42,403 nt of DNA from Fusobacterium sp. CAG:439. GTDB lineage: Bacteria; Cyanobacteriota; Vampirovibrionia; Gastranaerophilales; Gastranaerophilaceae. A program made the translations under genes and the position numbers. How positions within the stretch are numbered: the stretch's first letter is position 1; each line of letters starts with the position of its first letter. The DNA lies in the NCBI GenBank assembly GCA_000438175.1, contig FR900472.1:125305-167707 (forward strand), written 5' to 3'. Below, piece by piece: positions 7,604 to 16,035 of the stretch. The notes below the pieces were generated by a model, which worked only from the letters and a program-made list of their open reading frames with translations, was not told the origin of the DNA and searched no databases.

Positions 7604-9801
7604 TGAAATACGCATCAGCTCTTGTTAATATCAAAGGGTTGGGGGTTAAGACATTCAGCTACTTAATCCCTGACGAGATGAAAGATAAAATCCGAATAGG
7701 ACAGGCAATACTTGTTCCGTTCGGGAGGCAGGGGCTGATTAATGCTTTTTGTGTGGGGTTTTCAGACTATTTACCCGGGGATTTTAAGGTCAAAAAGATT
7801 AACAAAATCCTTGATGAAACCCCGCTTTTTTCAATAGAATACTTAAAACTTCTCGAGTGGGTTGCGAATTATTACTGCTGTGATGTTGTCACGGTGCTCA
7901 ATGCCGCAATTCCTCTTAAGTTAATTGAGAAGGCATCCAAAACCGAACAGATTATCGAGTTTGTAAAATTTGACGGAGCAACCAAACGTCAGGTTCAAGT
8001 GCTCGAATTGCTTCAAAAATCAGGTAAAATGCCTTTGATACTCTTTGAAAAGTACGCTAAGACTACCAGAGCCACAATAAAAAAACTTGAACAAACAGGA
8101 TGTATTAAACTTATTCAGGAAGAATTATACAGAAATCCGCTTGATGTTTTGAGGATTACTGAACGCGAACCCTTGTTTGAACTTTCCGGCGATCAAAAAA
8201 AAGTGTATGAAGGTATAAAAAATAAAATTAGCGGCGGGAATGAAATTTTACTGCACGGCGTAACTGCATCAGGAAAAACAGAAGTTTATTTTAAGCTTAT
8301 TGACGATACAATAAAATCAGGTAAAAGTGTACTCTTTCTTGCTCCCGAAATTGCGCTTGCATCGCAGTTAACAAAACGTCTTGCAAAAAAATTCGGGACG
8401 AAAGATGTTGCAATCTGGCACAGCAGTATTTCAGACGGTGAAAGATACGATGTTTGGCAGAAACTTTATAAAGATGAAATAAAAATTCTTGCAGGGGCGC
8501 GCTCTGCGGTTTTTGCGCCTTTAAAAAATATAGGCTTGATAATTATTGACGAAGAACATGAAGGAGCTTACAAACAGACAACACCTGCTCCAAGGTATGA
8601 TGCACGTACGGTTGCCCGAAAATTGTCCGAATTTCATAACTGTCCGCTTCTTTTAGGGTCTGCAACTCCTGATATTGCTACGTATTACAGAGCTATAAAT
8701 TCGGGTAATCTGTTTGAACTTAAAAAACGATATAACGATGCAAAAGTTCCGCCGGTAACTGTTATAAACATGCAGGAGCACGGGCGTGCAGCGTACAGGA
8801 ACGTTCTTTCAATGCCTTTGCAGACCGAAATTAAAGAAACTCTTTCTAAAGGACAACAGGTAATATTACTTATAAACAGGCGCGGTTTTTCAACATTTAC
8901 ACAATGCCAGGCATGCGGTCATGTTATTCAGTGCCCGAATTGCGCAATTCCAATGATATGGCATTCAAAAGATCAGATGCTTAAATGCCATTACTGCAAT
9001 CATGCCGAATATTTTCCCGATGTCTGTCCCGAATGCGGGTCTGATGCGTTTAAAAACAGCGGAACAGGAACACAGAAAATAGAACAGTATGTAAAAGAAT
9101 TATTTCCTGAAAATAATGTCGAGCGTATAGACAGTGATATTCTTGTAAGAAAGGGTGAACATATAAGACTGTTGGAAAAGTTTCAGCGCGGCGATATTGA
9201 TATCTTAGTCGGAACACAGATGATTGCAAAAGGGTTAGATAATCCTAACGTTACGCTTGTAGGGGTAATCTCTGCTGATGCAAGTTTTAATCTGCCTGAC
9301 TTCCGAGCATCGGAACGCGGCTTTCAGCTTCTTACACAGGTTGCGGGACGTGCCGGGCGCGGTGAATTTGCAGGGAAAGTTTTGTTTCAGACTTATAATC
9401 CTGACTTCTACGCATTAGAAAGTGCAAAATCCCAGAATTACAGGGAATTTTACGATACGGAAATTGCAGCACGTGAAGAATTTGATTACCCTCCTTTCAG
9501 CCAGATTATAAGATTAATTTTAAGCTCTCAAAATAACTTTCGTGCTGAAAAATCAGCGCAGGAAATCGCCCTGCGCCTCTGTATAATGATTGAAAAATAC
9601 GGTATTTCCGAACGCTTGGATATTCTCGGTCCAACCCCTTGTGTAATTGAACGCATTAACGGTCAATATCGCTTCCAGATTTTAATTAAAAATAAGATGA
9701 GTGGAAAAGGACATCAATTTGTTTCAAGTTTTTTGAATAAAGTTATTATGCCTAAAGATATTAAACTTGCTATTGATGTCGACCCTCTTGACATCCTTTA
9801 A
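7603..9801 (+). CDS. priA: Primosomal protein N' (replication restart helicase PriA)
   Basis: PriA recognises stalled forks and D-loops and reloads the replicative helicase. The order seen is: N-terminal DNA-binding domains (1-200), Walker A GVTASGKTE (about 220), DEEHEGAYKQ box (about 315), the zinc-binding cysteine cluster C-x2-C...C-x2-C...C-x2-C...C-x2-C (about 443-483), GTGTQKIEQ, then helicase motifs GTQMIAKGLDNPNVTLV and QVAGRAGRGEF. At 732 aa it has full length. The start codon overlaps the stop of the PC4-like gene by one base, and the stop overlaps the end of the convergent prepilin B gene by four bases. Confidence 0.97.
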   Translation: MKYASALVNIKGLGVKTFSYLIPDEMKDKIRIGQAILVPFGRQGLINAFCVGFSDYLPGDFKVKKINKILDETPLFSIEYLKLLEWVANYYCCDVVTVLNAAIPLKLIEKASKTEQIIEFVKFDGATKRQVQVLELLQKSGKMPLILFEKYAKTTRATIKKLEQTGCIKLIQEELYRNPLDVLRITEREPLFELSGDQKKVYEGIKNKISGGNEILLHGVTASGKTEVYFKLIDDTIKSGKSVLFLAPEIALASQLTKRLAKKFGTKDVAIWHSSISDGERYDVWQKLYKDEIKILAGARSAVFAPLKNIGLIIIDEEHEGAYKQTTPAPRYDARTVARKLSEFHNCPLLLGSATPDIATYYRAINSGNLFELKKRYNDAKVPPVTVINMQEHGRAAYRNVLSMPLQTEIKETLSKGQQVILLINRRGFSTFTQCQACGHVIQCPNCAIPMIWHSKDQMLKCHYCNHAEYFPDVCPECGSDAFKNSGTGTQKIEQYVKELFPENNVERIDSDILVRKGEHIRLLEKFQRGDIDILVGTQMIAKGLDNPNVTLVGVISADASFNLPDFRASERGFQLLTQVAGRAGRGEFAGKVLFQTYNPDFYALESAKSQNYREFYDTEIAAREEFDYPPFSQIIRLILSSQNNFRAEKSAQEIALRLCIMIEKYGISERLDILGPTPCVIERINGQYRFQILIKNKMSGKGHQFVSSFLNKVIMPKDIKLAIDVDPLDIL

Positions 9802-10534
9802 GGAAGATTTTTCCAATAGGTTTCATCGGTTAATGCCGGATTTGCACAGGCAATCCCGTTTAGTCTTGAAGTTGAAGTTTTGCTGCAATATTGTTGCGCA
9901 TTATAAGTTGTTCCTTCTGTTCCCATAGGTAAAAATTTTCCGTTTTTTGTAATTTCAAACGTAAAAACATCTTGCCCCCAAACATTAGGTTTCTTCTTGT
10001 AACCGTTGACGTCAACAGTTATAAAAATTTTACCTCCGTCAACTTCCATCATAATAAGCATTCCGTCTTTCAATATGAATTGACCGTTGTCTAAAAGATG
10101 CGAATCTATCTGATTTGTTTTATTATAGTTCCTGTATATTTTACTCCCGAAACCGCCGTCATCAGATTCTTTTGCTACACAGCCCTCACTTTTGCAGTCG
10201 AGCAGAATGTCAAAATATTTAATGTAATGAGGTTTGAAGTTATTATAACCGTATGTATCATAGTTGACTATGGTTCCCTCGTCATAACTTAGTCTGTTAT
10301 ATGCATTTGACATTACAGAATAAGCTTTTTTTAAAGCTGTGTGTAATTCCTTTTTTTGATTGTTGGCAATTAAAGCCGGCATTGTCATTGCAGCAGCCAC
10401 ACCAATAATACCAAGTGTAATTAATACTTCAGATAGTGTAAATGCATACCGTACTGCCGGTATAAAGCCCTTTAACCCCTTGTAACAAGCGACCTTTGCG
10501 GGGGGGGGGCAACCCTTAACGCTTTAAAATTCAT
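9798..10534 (-). CDS. Prepilin-like protein B, start and body in different frames at a C10 tract
   Basis: ATG 10534 with an AGGAGG site starts the same leader as prepilin A (MNFKALRVAPPP), but ten C put it out of frame and it stops after about 20 codons. In the frame reached with eleven or eight C, the leader continues AKVACYKGLKGFIPAVRYAFTLSEVLITLGIIGVAAA and the pilin body (about 200 residues, four or more cysteines, ending YWKNLP). Compared with A there are eight extra residues (IPAVRYAF) between the leader's G-F and the FTLSEV helix, so two possible peptidase sites exist (G|F and A|F); only the second puts Glu at position 5. The gene ends convergent with priA, overlapping its stop codon. 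Off as written. Confidence 0.83.
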
Positions 10535-10550
10535 AATTTCAGCCTCCTTT
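10484..10550 (-). repeat. 67-bp prepilin leader repeat, copy 2
   Basis: Second copy of the leader block of 6430-6496, one mismatch in 67, same orientation, about 4 kb away. Weaker similarity continues a further 20 bp into the coding region, codon for codon (KGLRGF versus KGLKGF). Confidence 0.9.
10500..10509. repeat. G10 homopolymer (C10 in the coding strand of prepilin B)
   Basis: Ten consecutive G on the plus strand at the same position in the leader as in prepilin A. The same frame shift results. Confidence 0.95.
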
Positions 10551-10564
10551 TTTATTAGTATAAA

Positions 10565-11674
10565 CTATTTTGATATTAATTGCAACTTAATAAGTTCTTT
10601 GGTCTTTTCCCGAATTTCTTTATCAACTGCAAAGATTTCATCGATTGTAGGATTTTTAATAACTTTATGTTCATCACACATTTTTTTTGTAATTTCATAA
10701 ATATCATAAAGTTTTATTTTCCCGTCAAGGAACGCAAATACAGCTTCTTCATTAGCCGCATTCATACATACAGTTGCAGTTCCGCCGAGTTTTCCCATTT
10801 CATAAGCTAATTTAACTGTCGGAAATTTTTCATAATCAGGTTTTTCAAAATCCAATCTTGCAATATCTGCAAAGCTGAAACTTTTAGATTTAATGCCTTC
10901 AAAACGTTCGGGGTAAGTAATTGCATACTGAATAGGAATATGCATACTTGGAAGCCCCAGTTGTGCAATAACGCTTCCGTCAACGTATTCAATTGCCGAG
11001 TGCACAATACTTTGAGGGTGCACAACAACATCTATTTTATCGTAGTCAAATCCGAATAAATGATGAGCTTCAACAATTTCCAAACCTTTATTCATTAAAG
11101 TTGCGCTGTCAACGGTAATTTTTTTCCCCATATTCCAACGCGGATGCGCAAGTGCCTGTTCTACGGTTGCATTTTTCATGTCATCAATCGACTTATGAAG
11201 AAAAGGTCCGCCTGATGCCGTAATTATCAATTTATCAACCTGCTTAATATCTTTTATACACTGGTGGATTGCACAGTGTTCGCTGTCTACGGGAATTATT
11301 TTTACTCCGTATTTTTTTGCTTCCGCCATCACTATATCACCTGCCATTACGAGAGTTTCTTTGTTGGCAAGTGCGATATCAATTCCGTTTCTTATTGCGG
11401 TTAATGTCGGACGAAGTCCGATTTTTCCGGAACAGGCAACAAGTATAATGTCATTTTCTTTGTCAGAGCAAATTTTTTCCAAACCGTCTTCTCCAAGACA
11501 GGTATATTTGGGTTTAAATTTTTCCGCCTGTTTCTGTAAAAGTTCTTTATTATGCCCGCCTGCAAGGGCGATAATTTCAAATTTATCCTGTAATTTTTCA
11601 ATAACTTCCAGAGCCTGAGTTCCGATAGAGCCTGTGGAACCTATAATGCTTATTTTTCTCTTCTTATTTTCCAT
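10565..11674 (-). CDS. dxr: 1-deoxy-D-xylulose 5-phosphate reductoisomerase
   Basis: Dxr converts DXP to MEP in the non-mevalonate isoprenoid pathway, using NADPH and a divalent metal. Landmarks are ISIIGSTGSIGTQALEV (NADPH loop), ALANKETLVMAG, DSEHCAIHQ (metal ligands Asp and Glu), ASGGPFL, and HPRWNMGKKITVDSATLMNKGLE. Length 369 aa is slightly short but complete. There is no ribosome binding site; instead TATAAT lies exactly six bases before the ATG, suggesting a leaderless mRNA. It is followed 30 bp later by prepilin B on the same strand. Confidence 0.96.
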   Translation of the reverse strand: MENKKRKISIIGSTGSIGTQALEVIEKLQDKFEIIALAGGHNKELLQKQAEKFKPKYTCLGEDGLEKICSDKENDIILVACSGKIGLRPTLTAIRNGIDIALANKETLVMAGDIVMAEAKKYGVKIIPVDSEHCAIHQCIKDIKQVDKLIITASGGPFLHKSIDDMKNATVEQALAHPRWNMGKKITVDSATLMNKGLEIVEAHHLFGFDYDKIDVVVHPQSIVHSAIEYVDGSVIAQLGLPSMHIPIQYAITYPERFEGIKSKSFSFADIARLDFEKPDYEKFPTVKLAYEMGKLGGTATVCMNAANEEAVFAFLDGKIKLYDIYEITKKMCDEHKVIKNPTIDEIFAVDKEIREKTKELIKLQLISK

Positions 11675-11686
11675 AATTCAATTATA
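11675..11686 (-). promoter_or_regulatory. -10 box of dxr, placed for leaderless transcription
   Basis: The minus strand reads TATAAT-TGAATT-ATG, so transcription should start at or next to the dxr start codon. A -35 element 17 bp upstream (TTAAAA) would fall in the loop of the terminator at 11691-11722. Confidence 0.6.
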
Positions 11687-11690
11687 TAAT

Positions 11691-11722
11691 AAAAAAGCGG
11701 GATTTTTAATTCCCGCTTTTTT
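11691..11722 (-). terminator. Intrinsic terminator of the monomeric hydrogenase gene
   Basis: AAAAAAGCGGGA / TCCCGCTTTTTT with a seven- to eight-base loop lies directly after the hydrogenase stop codon on the minus strand, just upstream of the dxr -10 box. Confidence 0.85.
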
Positions 11723-13207
11723 TTATTTTTTTATTGTTTCTTCAACCTGTTCTTTTATTGAACTGCTTGAGTTAACGTAATTTGTAACCTGTTTAAGTGC
11801 CGGTTTCATTGCATTTACTGTAGAGTTGCCGCCCAGGCATCCTCCTGTACAAGCCATTACTTCAATCAAGTTTCCTAAATCACACATTCCGTTTTTAGCG
11901 TATTTTTTCAAATCTCTGACTGTTTGCTTTGTTAAGCCGTCAATTATTACGGGATGTGCGGGAATTTCTTCAGGAAGTAATGTTTGAACAGCTTTTGCAA
12001 CACCGCCTGTTACGCAGTAATTTCTGCTTTCTGCTGATGCTTGTGTTTTGAATTCACTTTCGCCGCATTCTGCAACTTGAATATTCAATGCAATCATCCA
12101 TGCACCGATTTCTTCGTAGTTAAGAACATAGTCTACGTTCGGATTGTTTAATGCTTCACGTTTTTTTGCAACACAGGGGCTGAAAAATACGGTAACTGCA
12201 TCCGGATTTTCTTTTTTTACTATTTCCGCAGTATAATACATTGGAGTTTTTGTATCAGAGCGGAAAGGTTTCATTTCCGGAATATGCTTGTCTACAAGTT
12301 CATTGTAACCTGCACAGCATGATGTTGTCATAAATTCCGCACCGTGTTCAAGCCTTTCGGTAAATTCAGCCGCTTCTGTTTTTGTCGTAACATCAGCACC
12401 CTGAGCAACTTCATAAACATCCGAGAAACCTAATTTCATTATGGCTTCTTTTAATTGTTTGGGAGTGCACGGAAGCTGCCCGAACATCGCAGGAGCAACC
12501 ATTGCGATTGTTTTTTTACCGGATTTTATTGTTTTCAATACATCAATAATCTGGCTTTTTTCGTGAACAGCACCGAAAGGACAAGCTGATGCACATTTTC
12601 CGCATGAAATGCATTTTTCAAAGTCAATTCTTGCATGACCGTCTTCATCTTTTGCAATTGCACCTACCGGGCAGGCACTTTCGCAAGGGACAATGATTTT
12701 TTGGATTGCCTGATAAGGACAAACCTGTGCACACATTCCGCAGTTTTTACATTTTGCAGGGTCAATTACGGATTTGCCGTTCTGAATTGAAATTGCTCCG
12801 AATTTGCATGTATTAACACAGGGTCTTGCAACACAGCCCTGACAAAGGTCGGTTACATAAATTCTTGAAGGAACACAGCCTTTGCAAGCGGTTGTAAGAA
12901 CCGTTAAAGGATGTTCATCAGGAGTTTTTCTGTCCTGAGCCTTAGCAGCCAGCTCAGAAAGAAGAGTACTGTCGTCAGTTTCTTCAATTGAGAAGCCTAA
13001 ACCTGCAATTGCTCTGTCTCTAAGGATTGCTCTTTCCTTAAAAATACAGCATCTGTAAGGCACCTCATGACCTTTCGGGCGCATATCATAAGGAATAAGT
13101 CTTGTATTTTCTTCAAAATTGTCACTTAAAAAAGCTTTAATAAGTCTGACTAATATTTCTCTTTTTAAGTGCGATGTCTGTTTTGGGGTATTGGTATTCA
13201 TTGCCAT
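11723..13207 (-). CDS. Monomeric [FeFe] hydrogenase, group B type
   Basis: The C-terminal half carries the three H-cluster loops: L1 TTSCCAGYNE (Cys297, Cys298), L2 FSPCVAKKREA (Cys345) and L3 EVMACTGGCLGG (Cys453, Cys457). The N-terminal half has clustered ferredoxin-type cysteines (CKNCGMCAQVCP at about 153-163, CISCGKCASACP at about 199-209, and further Cys at 108-134 and 175-179), giving an electron wire to the active site. The segment YRCCIFKERAILRDRAIAGLGFSIEE near residue 50 is typical of group B enzymes. Both L1 cysteines are present, so catalytic proton transfer is possible. It likely exchanges electrons between ferredoxin and H2 in fermentation. AGAGGTG lies before the ATG. Group B biochemistry is poorly known, so direction is inferred. 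Confidence 0.92.
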   Translation of the reverse strand: MAMNTNTPKQTSHLKREILVRLIKAFLSDNFEENTRLIPYDMRPKGHEVPYRCCIFKERAILRDRAIAGLGFSIEETDDSTLLSELAAKAQDRKTPDEHPLTVLTTACKGCVPSRIYVTDLCQGCVARPCVNTCKFGAISIQNGKSVIDPAKCKNCGMCAQVCPYQAIQKIIVPCESACPVGAIAKDEDGHARIDFEKCISCGKCASACPFGAVHEKSQIIDVLKTIKSGKKTIAMVAPAMFGQLPCTPKQLKEAIMKLGFSDVYEVAQGADVTTKTEAAEFTERLEHGAEFMTTSCCAGYNELVDKHIPEMKPFRSDTKTPMYYTAEIVKKENPDAVTVFFSPCVAKKREALNNPNVDYVLNYEEIGAWMIALNIQVAECGESEFKTQASAESRNYCVTGGVAKAVQTLLPEEIPAHPVIIDGLTKQTVRDLKKYAKNGMCDLGNLIEVMACTGGCLGGNSTVNAMKPALKQVTNYVNSSSSIKEQVEETIKK

Positions 13208-13288
13208 ATTCTACACCTCTTACTATTCTTATATAAAATATAATTATATTATGGCATGAACATAAAATTTTTCCAAATTTATGTAAAA

Positions 13289-13313
13289 CAGCGGTCTAAT
13301 ATTTAGACCGCTG
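13289..13313 (-). terminator. Intrinsic terminator after the 13324-13983 gene
   Basis: An 11-bp perfect stem CAGCGGTCTAA / TTAGACCGCTG with a three-base loop, followed on the minus strand by TTTTAC. It separates the hypothetical gene from the hydrogenase gene. Confidence 0.75.
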
Positions 13314-13323
13314 CCTGTTACTT

Positions 13324-13983
13324 TTATTGATGCCTTTTATGATAATTGTACTGATATTTGCTTAAAGATGCTTTTAATTGTTCTTCCTGCGAACTTTCAC
13401 CTTTTCCCTCAACTTGAACATATCCTATTTCAGACTGCACTGTTTCTCCGTCCATTTCAACTCCGAATTGGTTATACCAAATCTGAGTTTCATCTTTCTC
13501 ATTCATATGAACTGTATTATTTTCGGTATCCGGACCTAATTCAACATAGTCTTTTCGCATATTGCCGTTTATATACCAGCTTTCTTTTTTGTCAACAAAA
13601 ATTTCGTTACTGCTTGATTTCCCTTTTAAATTAATAAAATCTGTTTTATCAGGATCTCCGTATATTTTTGCATTTTCCAAATCTGTTATTGAAATATATG
13701 AATCGTCAGGCTTGTACCATTCTTTTCTCAGCCCCATACTTTCTACGGAAGGTTTTTTGTTCGGATTTTTCTGGTCGGGAAAATCAATTTGTTTTCCCGG
13801 CTTTACAAATACAGTATTTATTTTTTTGCCGTTTAATGTGTAAGAACTTGTTTTATCAGCATCTATTTGATTTTTATCAAATATAACTCCGCCTATATTT
13901 ATTTTGTTTGATTTTTGTTTTTGTACTGCTTTTGTTTGTGAAGCTGCTGTACTTTTTCCGATTGGTTTTACAGGTTCTGTCAT
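13324..13983 (-). CDS. Hypothetical protein, 219 aa
   Basis: A hydrophilic protein with a low-complexity Thr/Lys/Gln N-terminus (residues 1-28), then a beta-rich region with repeated DxxxFI/DYVEL-type strands. No signal peptide, membrane segment, cysteine or enzyme motif is visible. AAGGAG precedes the ATG. It lies between hydrogenase genes but has its own terminator at 13289-13313 and is divergent from the XRE gene at 14202, so it is not necessarily linked to hydrogen metabolism. Unknown function. Confidence 0.7.
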   Translation of the reverse strand: MTEPVKPIGKSTAASQTKAVQKQKSNKINIGGVIFDKNQIDADKTSSYTLNGKKINTVFVKPGKQIDFPDQKNPNKKPSVESMGLRKEWYKPDDSYISITDLENAKIYGDPDKTDFINLKGKSSSNEIFVDKKESWYINGNMRKDYVELGPDTENNTVHMNEKDETQIWYNQFGVEMDGETVQSEIGYVQVEGKGESSQEEQLKASLSKYQYNYHKRHQ

Positions 13984-14073
13984 AATTTAGTCTCCTTAAT
14001 ATCTTGTTCTAATTTTTATGTGCACATCTTACTCTTTTATAAAAAAGTACTGCCTGACAAAATTGCTAAAAAA

Positions 14074-14092
14074 TTCAATGTATTACATTGAA
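14074..14092. promoter_or_regulatory. Inverted repeat, possible operator
   Basis: TTCAATGT-ATT-ACATTGAA is a perfect 8-bp dyad with a 3-bp spacer in the 218-bp gap between the divergent genes at 13983 and 14202. Such dyads are common binding sites of XRE-type repressors like the one encoded next to it. Confidence 0.4.
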
Positions 14093-14201
14093 ATATTTAA
14101 TAATATAGAAATAATGCGACATTCAGGCTTTACAAAAATTAATATACTATGAAAAGGTAAATCATATTTTCGTAAAAATCAGATGTAGAATAAGGAATTT
14201 T

Positions 14202-14531
14202 ATGAATATAAAACAAGAATTAGGCGAAAAAATTAAAAGAGAGAGGAAAAAGCGCGGTTTAACCCAGGAGCAGCTGGCTGAAATGGTTGATATTTCATCA
14301 AGAAATCTAAGTAATATTGAGGTTGGGCAAAACTTTCCAAAAGCCGAAACTCTTGAAAAAATTCTAAAGTCATTAAATATTTCTACGGAAGATTTATTTG
14401 CAAATGACCATATAAAGAAGCCCGAAGAATTACTGAATTCTATTTATGATATTTTAAACAGTGTGAAAGATGACAGTTTAAGGCTTGGAAGAATATATAA
14501 AATGATAAAATTTTTTGTTGAAAATGATTAA
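14202..14531 (+). CDS. XRE-family transcriptional regulator
   Basis: A 109-aa DNA-binding protein with an N-terminal Cro/C1-type helix-turn-helix at about residues 9-63 ([34 protein letters not shown]...), including the usual LTQEQLAE and NLSNIE helices. The last 45 residues are helical and may dimerise. AAGGAA precedes the ATG. It is divergent from the hypothetical gene at 13983 and convergent with the sensory hydrogenase operon. A very similar small regulator lies at 24139-24456. Target unknown; the dyad at 14074 is a candidate. Confidence 0.88.
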   Translation: MNIKQELGEKIKRERKKRGLTQEQLAEMVDISSRNLSNIEVGQNFPKAETLEKILKSLNISTEDLFANDHIKKPEELLNSIYDILNSVKDDSLRLGRIYKMIKFFVEND

Positions 14532-14560
14532 AAAAAGAGGTCAATTTTGACCTCTTTTTT
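14531..14560. terminator. Bidirectional intrinsic terminator
   Basis: AAAAAAGAGGTCA / TGACCTCTTTTTT lies between the convergent XRE gene and the end of the sensory hydrogenase operon, with U-runs in both directions. Confidence 0.88.
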
Positions 14561-14562
14561 TA

Positions 14563-14823
14563 TTAATTATTTAATTTTTCATCAATAGCTTTTAAAACTT
14601 TTTCAACAGTTGCTTCTTTAATAACGTCATCATCAACTTTTACATAAGGCGCTTTTGAAAATTCCCAGTCGATAGAGCACAGCCCGAGACACGGAACCCC
14701 TGAAACTTCAACTTTTTCACCATACTTTTTAGGCACTGTTTCGATTAATTCCTGTAAGTTGGATGATCCCATAACGAAACAAGTTGTTCCTAAACATACT
14801 TTAACACTAATTTTTTTGTCCAT
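14563..14823 (-). CDS. Thioredoxin-like [2Fe-2S] ferredoxin-domain protein
   Basis: An 86-aa protein with the four-cysteine pattern of NuoE/HydC-type thioredoxin-like ferredoxins: VCLGTTCFVMGS (Cys9 and Cys14) and GVPCLGLCS (about Cys45 and Cys49). It should bind one [2Fe-2S] cluster and pass electrons. AAAGGG lies before the ATG. It is the last gene of the run 18031 to 14563 and pairs with a similar protein that opens the run at 17783-18031. Probably an electron donor or acceptor for the sensory hydrogenase; this is inference from context. Confidence 0.85.
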   Translation of the reverse strand: MDKKISVKVCLGTTCFVMGSSNLQELIETVPKKYGEKVEVSGVPCLGLCSIDWEFSKAPYVKVDDDVIKEATVEKVLKAIDEKLNN

Positions 14824-14862
14824 TCTTTACCCTTTCTTATACATTACTGTCAGATTTATTTT

Positions 14863-16026
14863 CTACATATACTGAATGTTTACTTTCTTAAAATATTTAT
14901 CCTGAAGCACATTTGCCATTTTTTTTATAATGTTTTTTCTGATTTCAATTTCTATAGGCAATGCGGGATCGTAATGTGCCTGATTTAGTTTTGCACCTAC
15001 CATAAAGGTTATGCAGTCGCTGTCTAATAAGAATTTTACCAGCTTTCCTGCTGCGTTGTCAATATTTGGAGAATTGGTTTCCAAATATTCTAATGTTTTT
15101 GTGAGAGTAAGAATTCCCTCGGTAACCAGATCAACACCGTCCATATACGAGCAGGCGGGAAGTTTTCCTATACTTATTGTCGTGTCCATTGTAATCGGTC
15201 TGTTAAGCTCTCTTGAAATCAGGTTTGCTGTTGTACCGCCGCAGATTGCTTTTTTACCTTTAAATTTATCAAATATTTTGGCATATTCTGCATCTTTTTC
15301 CTGATGGTAAGGCGGTCCCGTAAAAATAAGAGCTTCTCTGGGGTCTCTGAAATACAAAACACAGGCTGATATATCATCTTTGGGAAGCCTGTCTGTTTCG
15401 ATGTTTCTTGCCTGATTTACAATATATTGGGATAGTTCCGTGCTTGAAATATCAGGATGTTCGCGCAGTTTGTCCCGGAGCAAAACAATTAACCCTTCAC
15501 GTCTCAAGCCAAGTTTAAGTCTGCCTCCTCCCAGACCTGACTGGGTAACTCCGTCAGAACAGAAAATAAGTCTGTCACCTAGTTTGAGATTAATCCTGTA
15601 AACTTTCAGACACCTGTTTTTGAATGTTTTGGAAGGGATTGATTTAAATTCTGGTTTCATCACTTCATCCCCTCTTATCCATATGAATTCGGGGTTTCCT
15701 TCTTCAACAATTTTTGCATTTCCGTCGTCATCGACTTCAATGGCAGAGAAAGTCGAATAGCTTATTTTTCTTACCTGGCAGACGGGAAGAGAGTTCATAA
15801 TAATTTCTGCGGCTTTACTTATGGGAATTTGGTCGCCTTCAATGAATTTTAAAAGCATAGTGGCGGTCATACAGGATAATATATTAGCTTTAATTCCGCT
15901 TCCCAGCCCGTCAGAGAGAACAGCAATCAACTTTGCTTCATCAGGATATCTTTTGGAAATAAAGTAATCCCCGTAAGCATTTTGATTATATTTTTTCATC
16001 TGACTGCAGTCAATATCTATGAACAT
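14863..16026 (-). CDS. SpoIIE-family (PP2C-like) protein phosphatase linked to the sensory hydrogenase
   Basis: The N-terminal 230 residues form a PPM/SpoIIE phosphatase domain with the metal-binding motifs LSDGLGSG (about 38-45), FCSDGVTQSG (about 155) and DDISAC (about 219). The last 150 residues (GKKAICGGTTANLISREL... MDGVDLVTEGILTLTKTLEYLE) match an extension I associate with hydrogenase-linked SpoIIE proteins. It would dephosphorylate a Ser/Thr-phosphorylated partner, classically an anti-anti-sigma factor. The ATG at 16026 is chosen over the TTG at 16029; AAAGGAT lies before it and the HydS gene ends nine bases upstream. No anti-sigma kinase or STAS protein is present in the window. Confidence 0.88.
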   Translation of the reverse strand: MFIDIDCSQMKKYNQNAYGDYFISKRYPDEAKLIAVLSDGLGSGIKANILSCMTATMLLKFIEGDQIPISKAAEIIMNSLPVCQVRKISYSTFSAIEVDDDGNAKIVEEGNPEFIWIRGDEVMKPEFKSIPSKTFKNRCLKVYRINLKLGDRLIFCSDGVTQSGLGGGRLKLGLRREGLIVLLRDKLREHPDISSTELSQYIVNQARNIETDRLPKDDISACVLYFRDPREALIFTGPPYHQEKDAEYAKIFDKFKGKKAICGGTTANLISRELNRPITMDTTISIGKLPACSYMDGVDLVTEGILTLTKTLEYLETNSPNIDNAAGKLVKFLLDSDCITFMVGAKLNQAHYDPALPIEIEIRKNIIKKMANVLQDKYFKKVNIQYM

Positions 16027-16035
16027 CAATATCCT

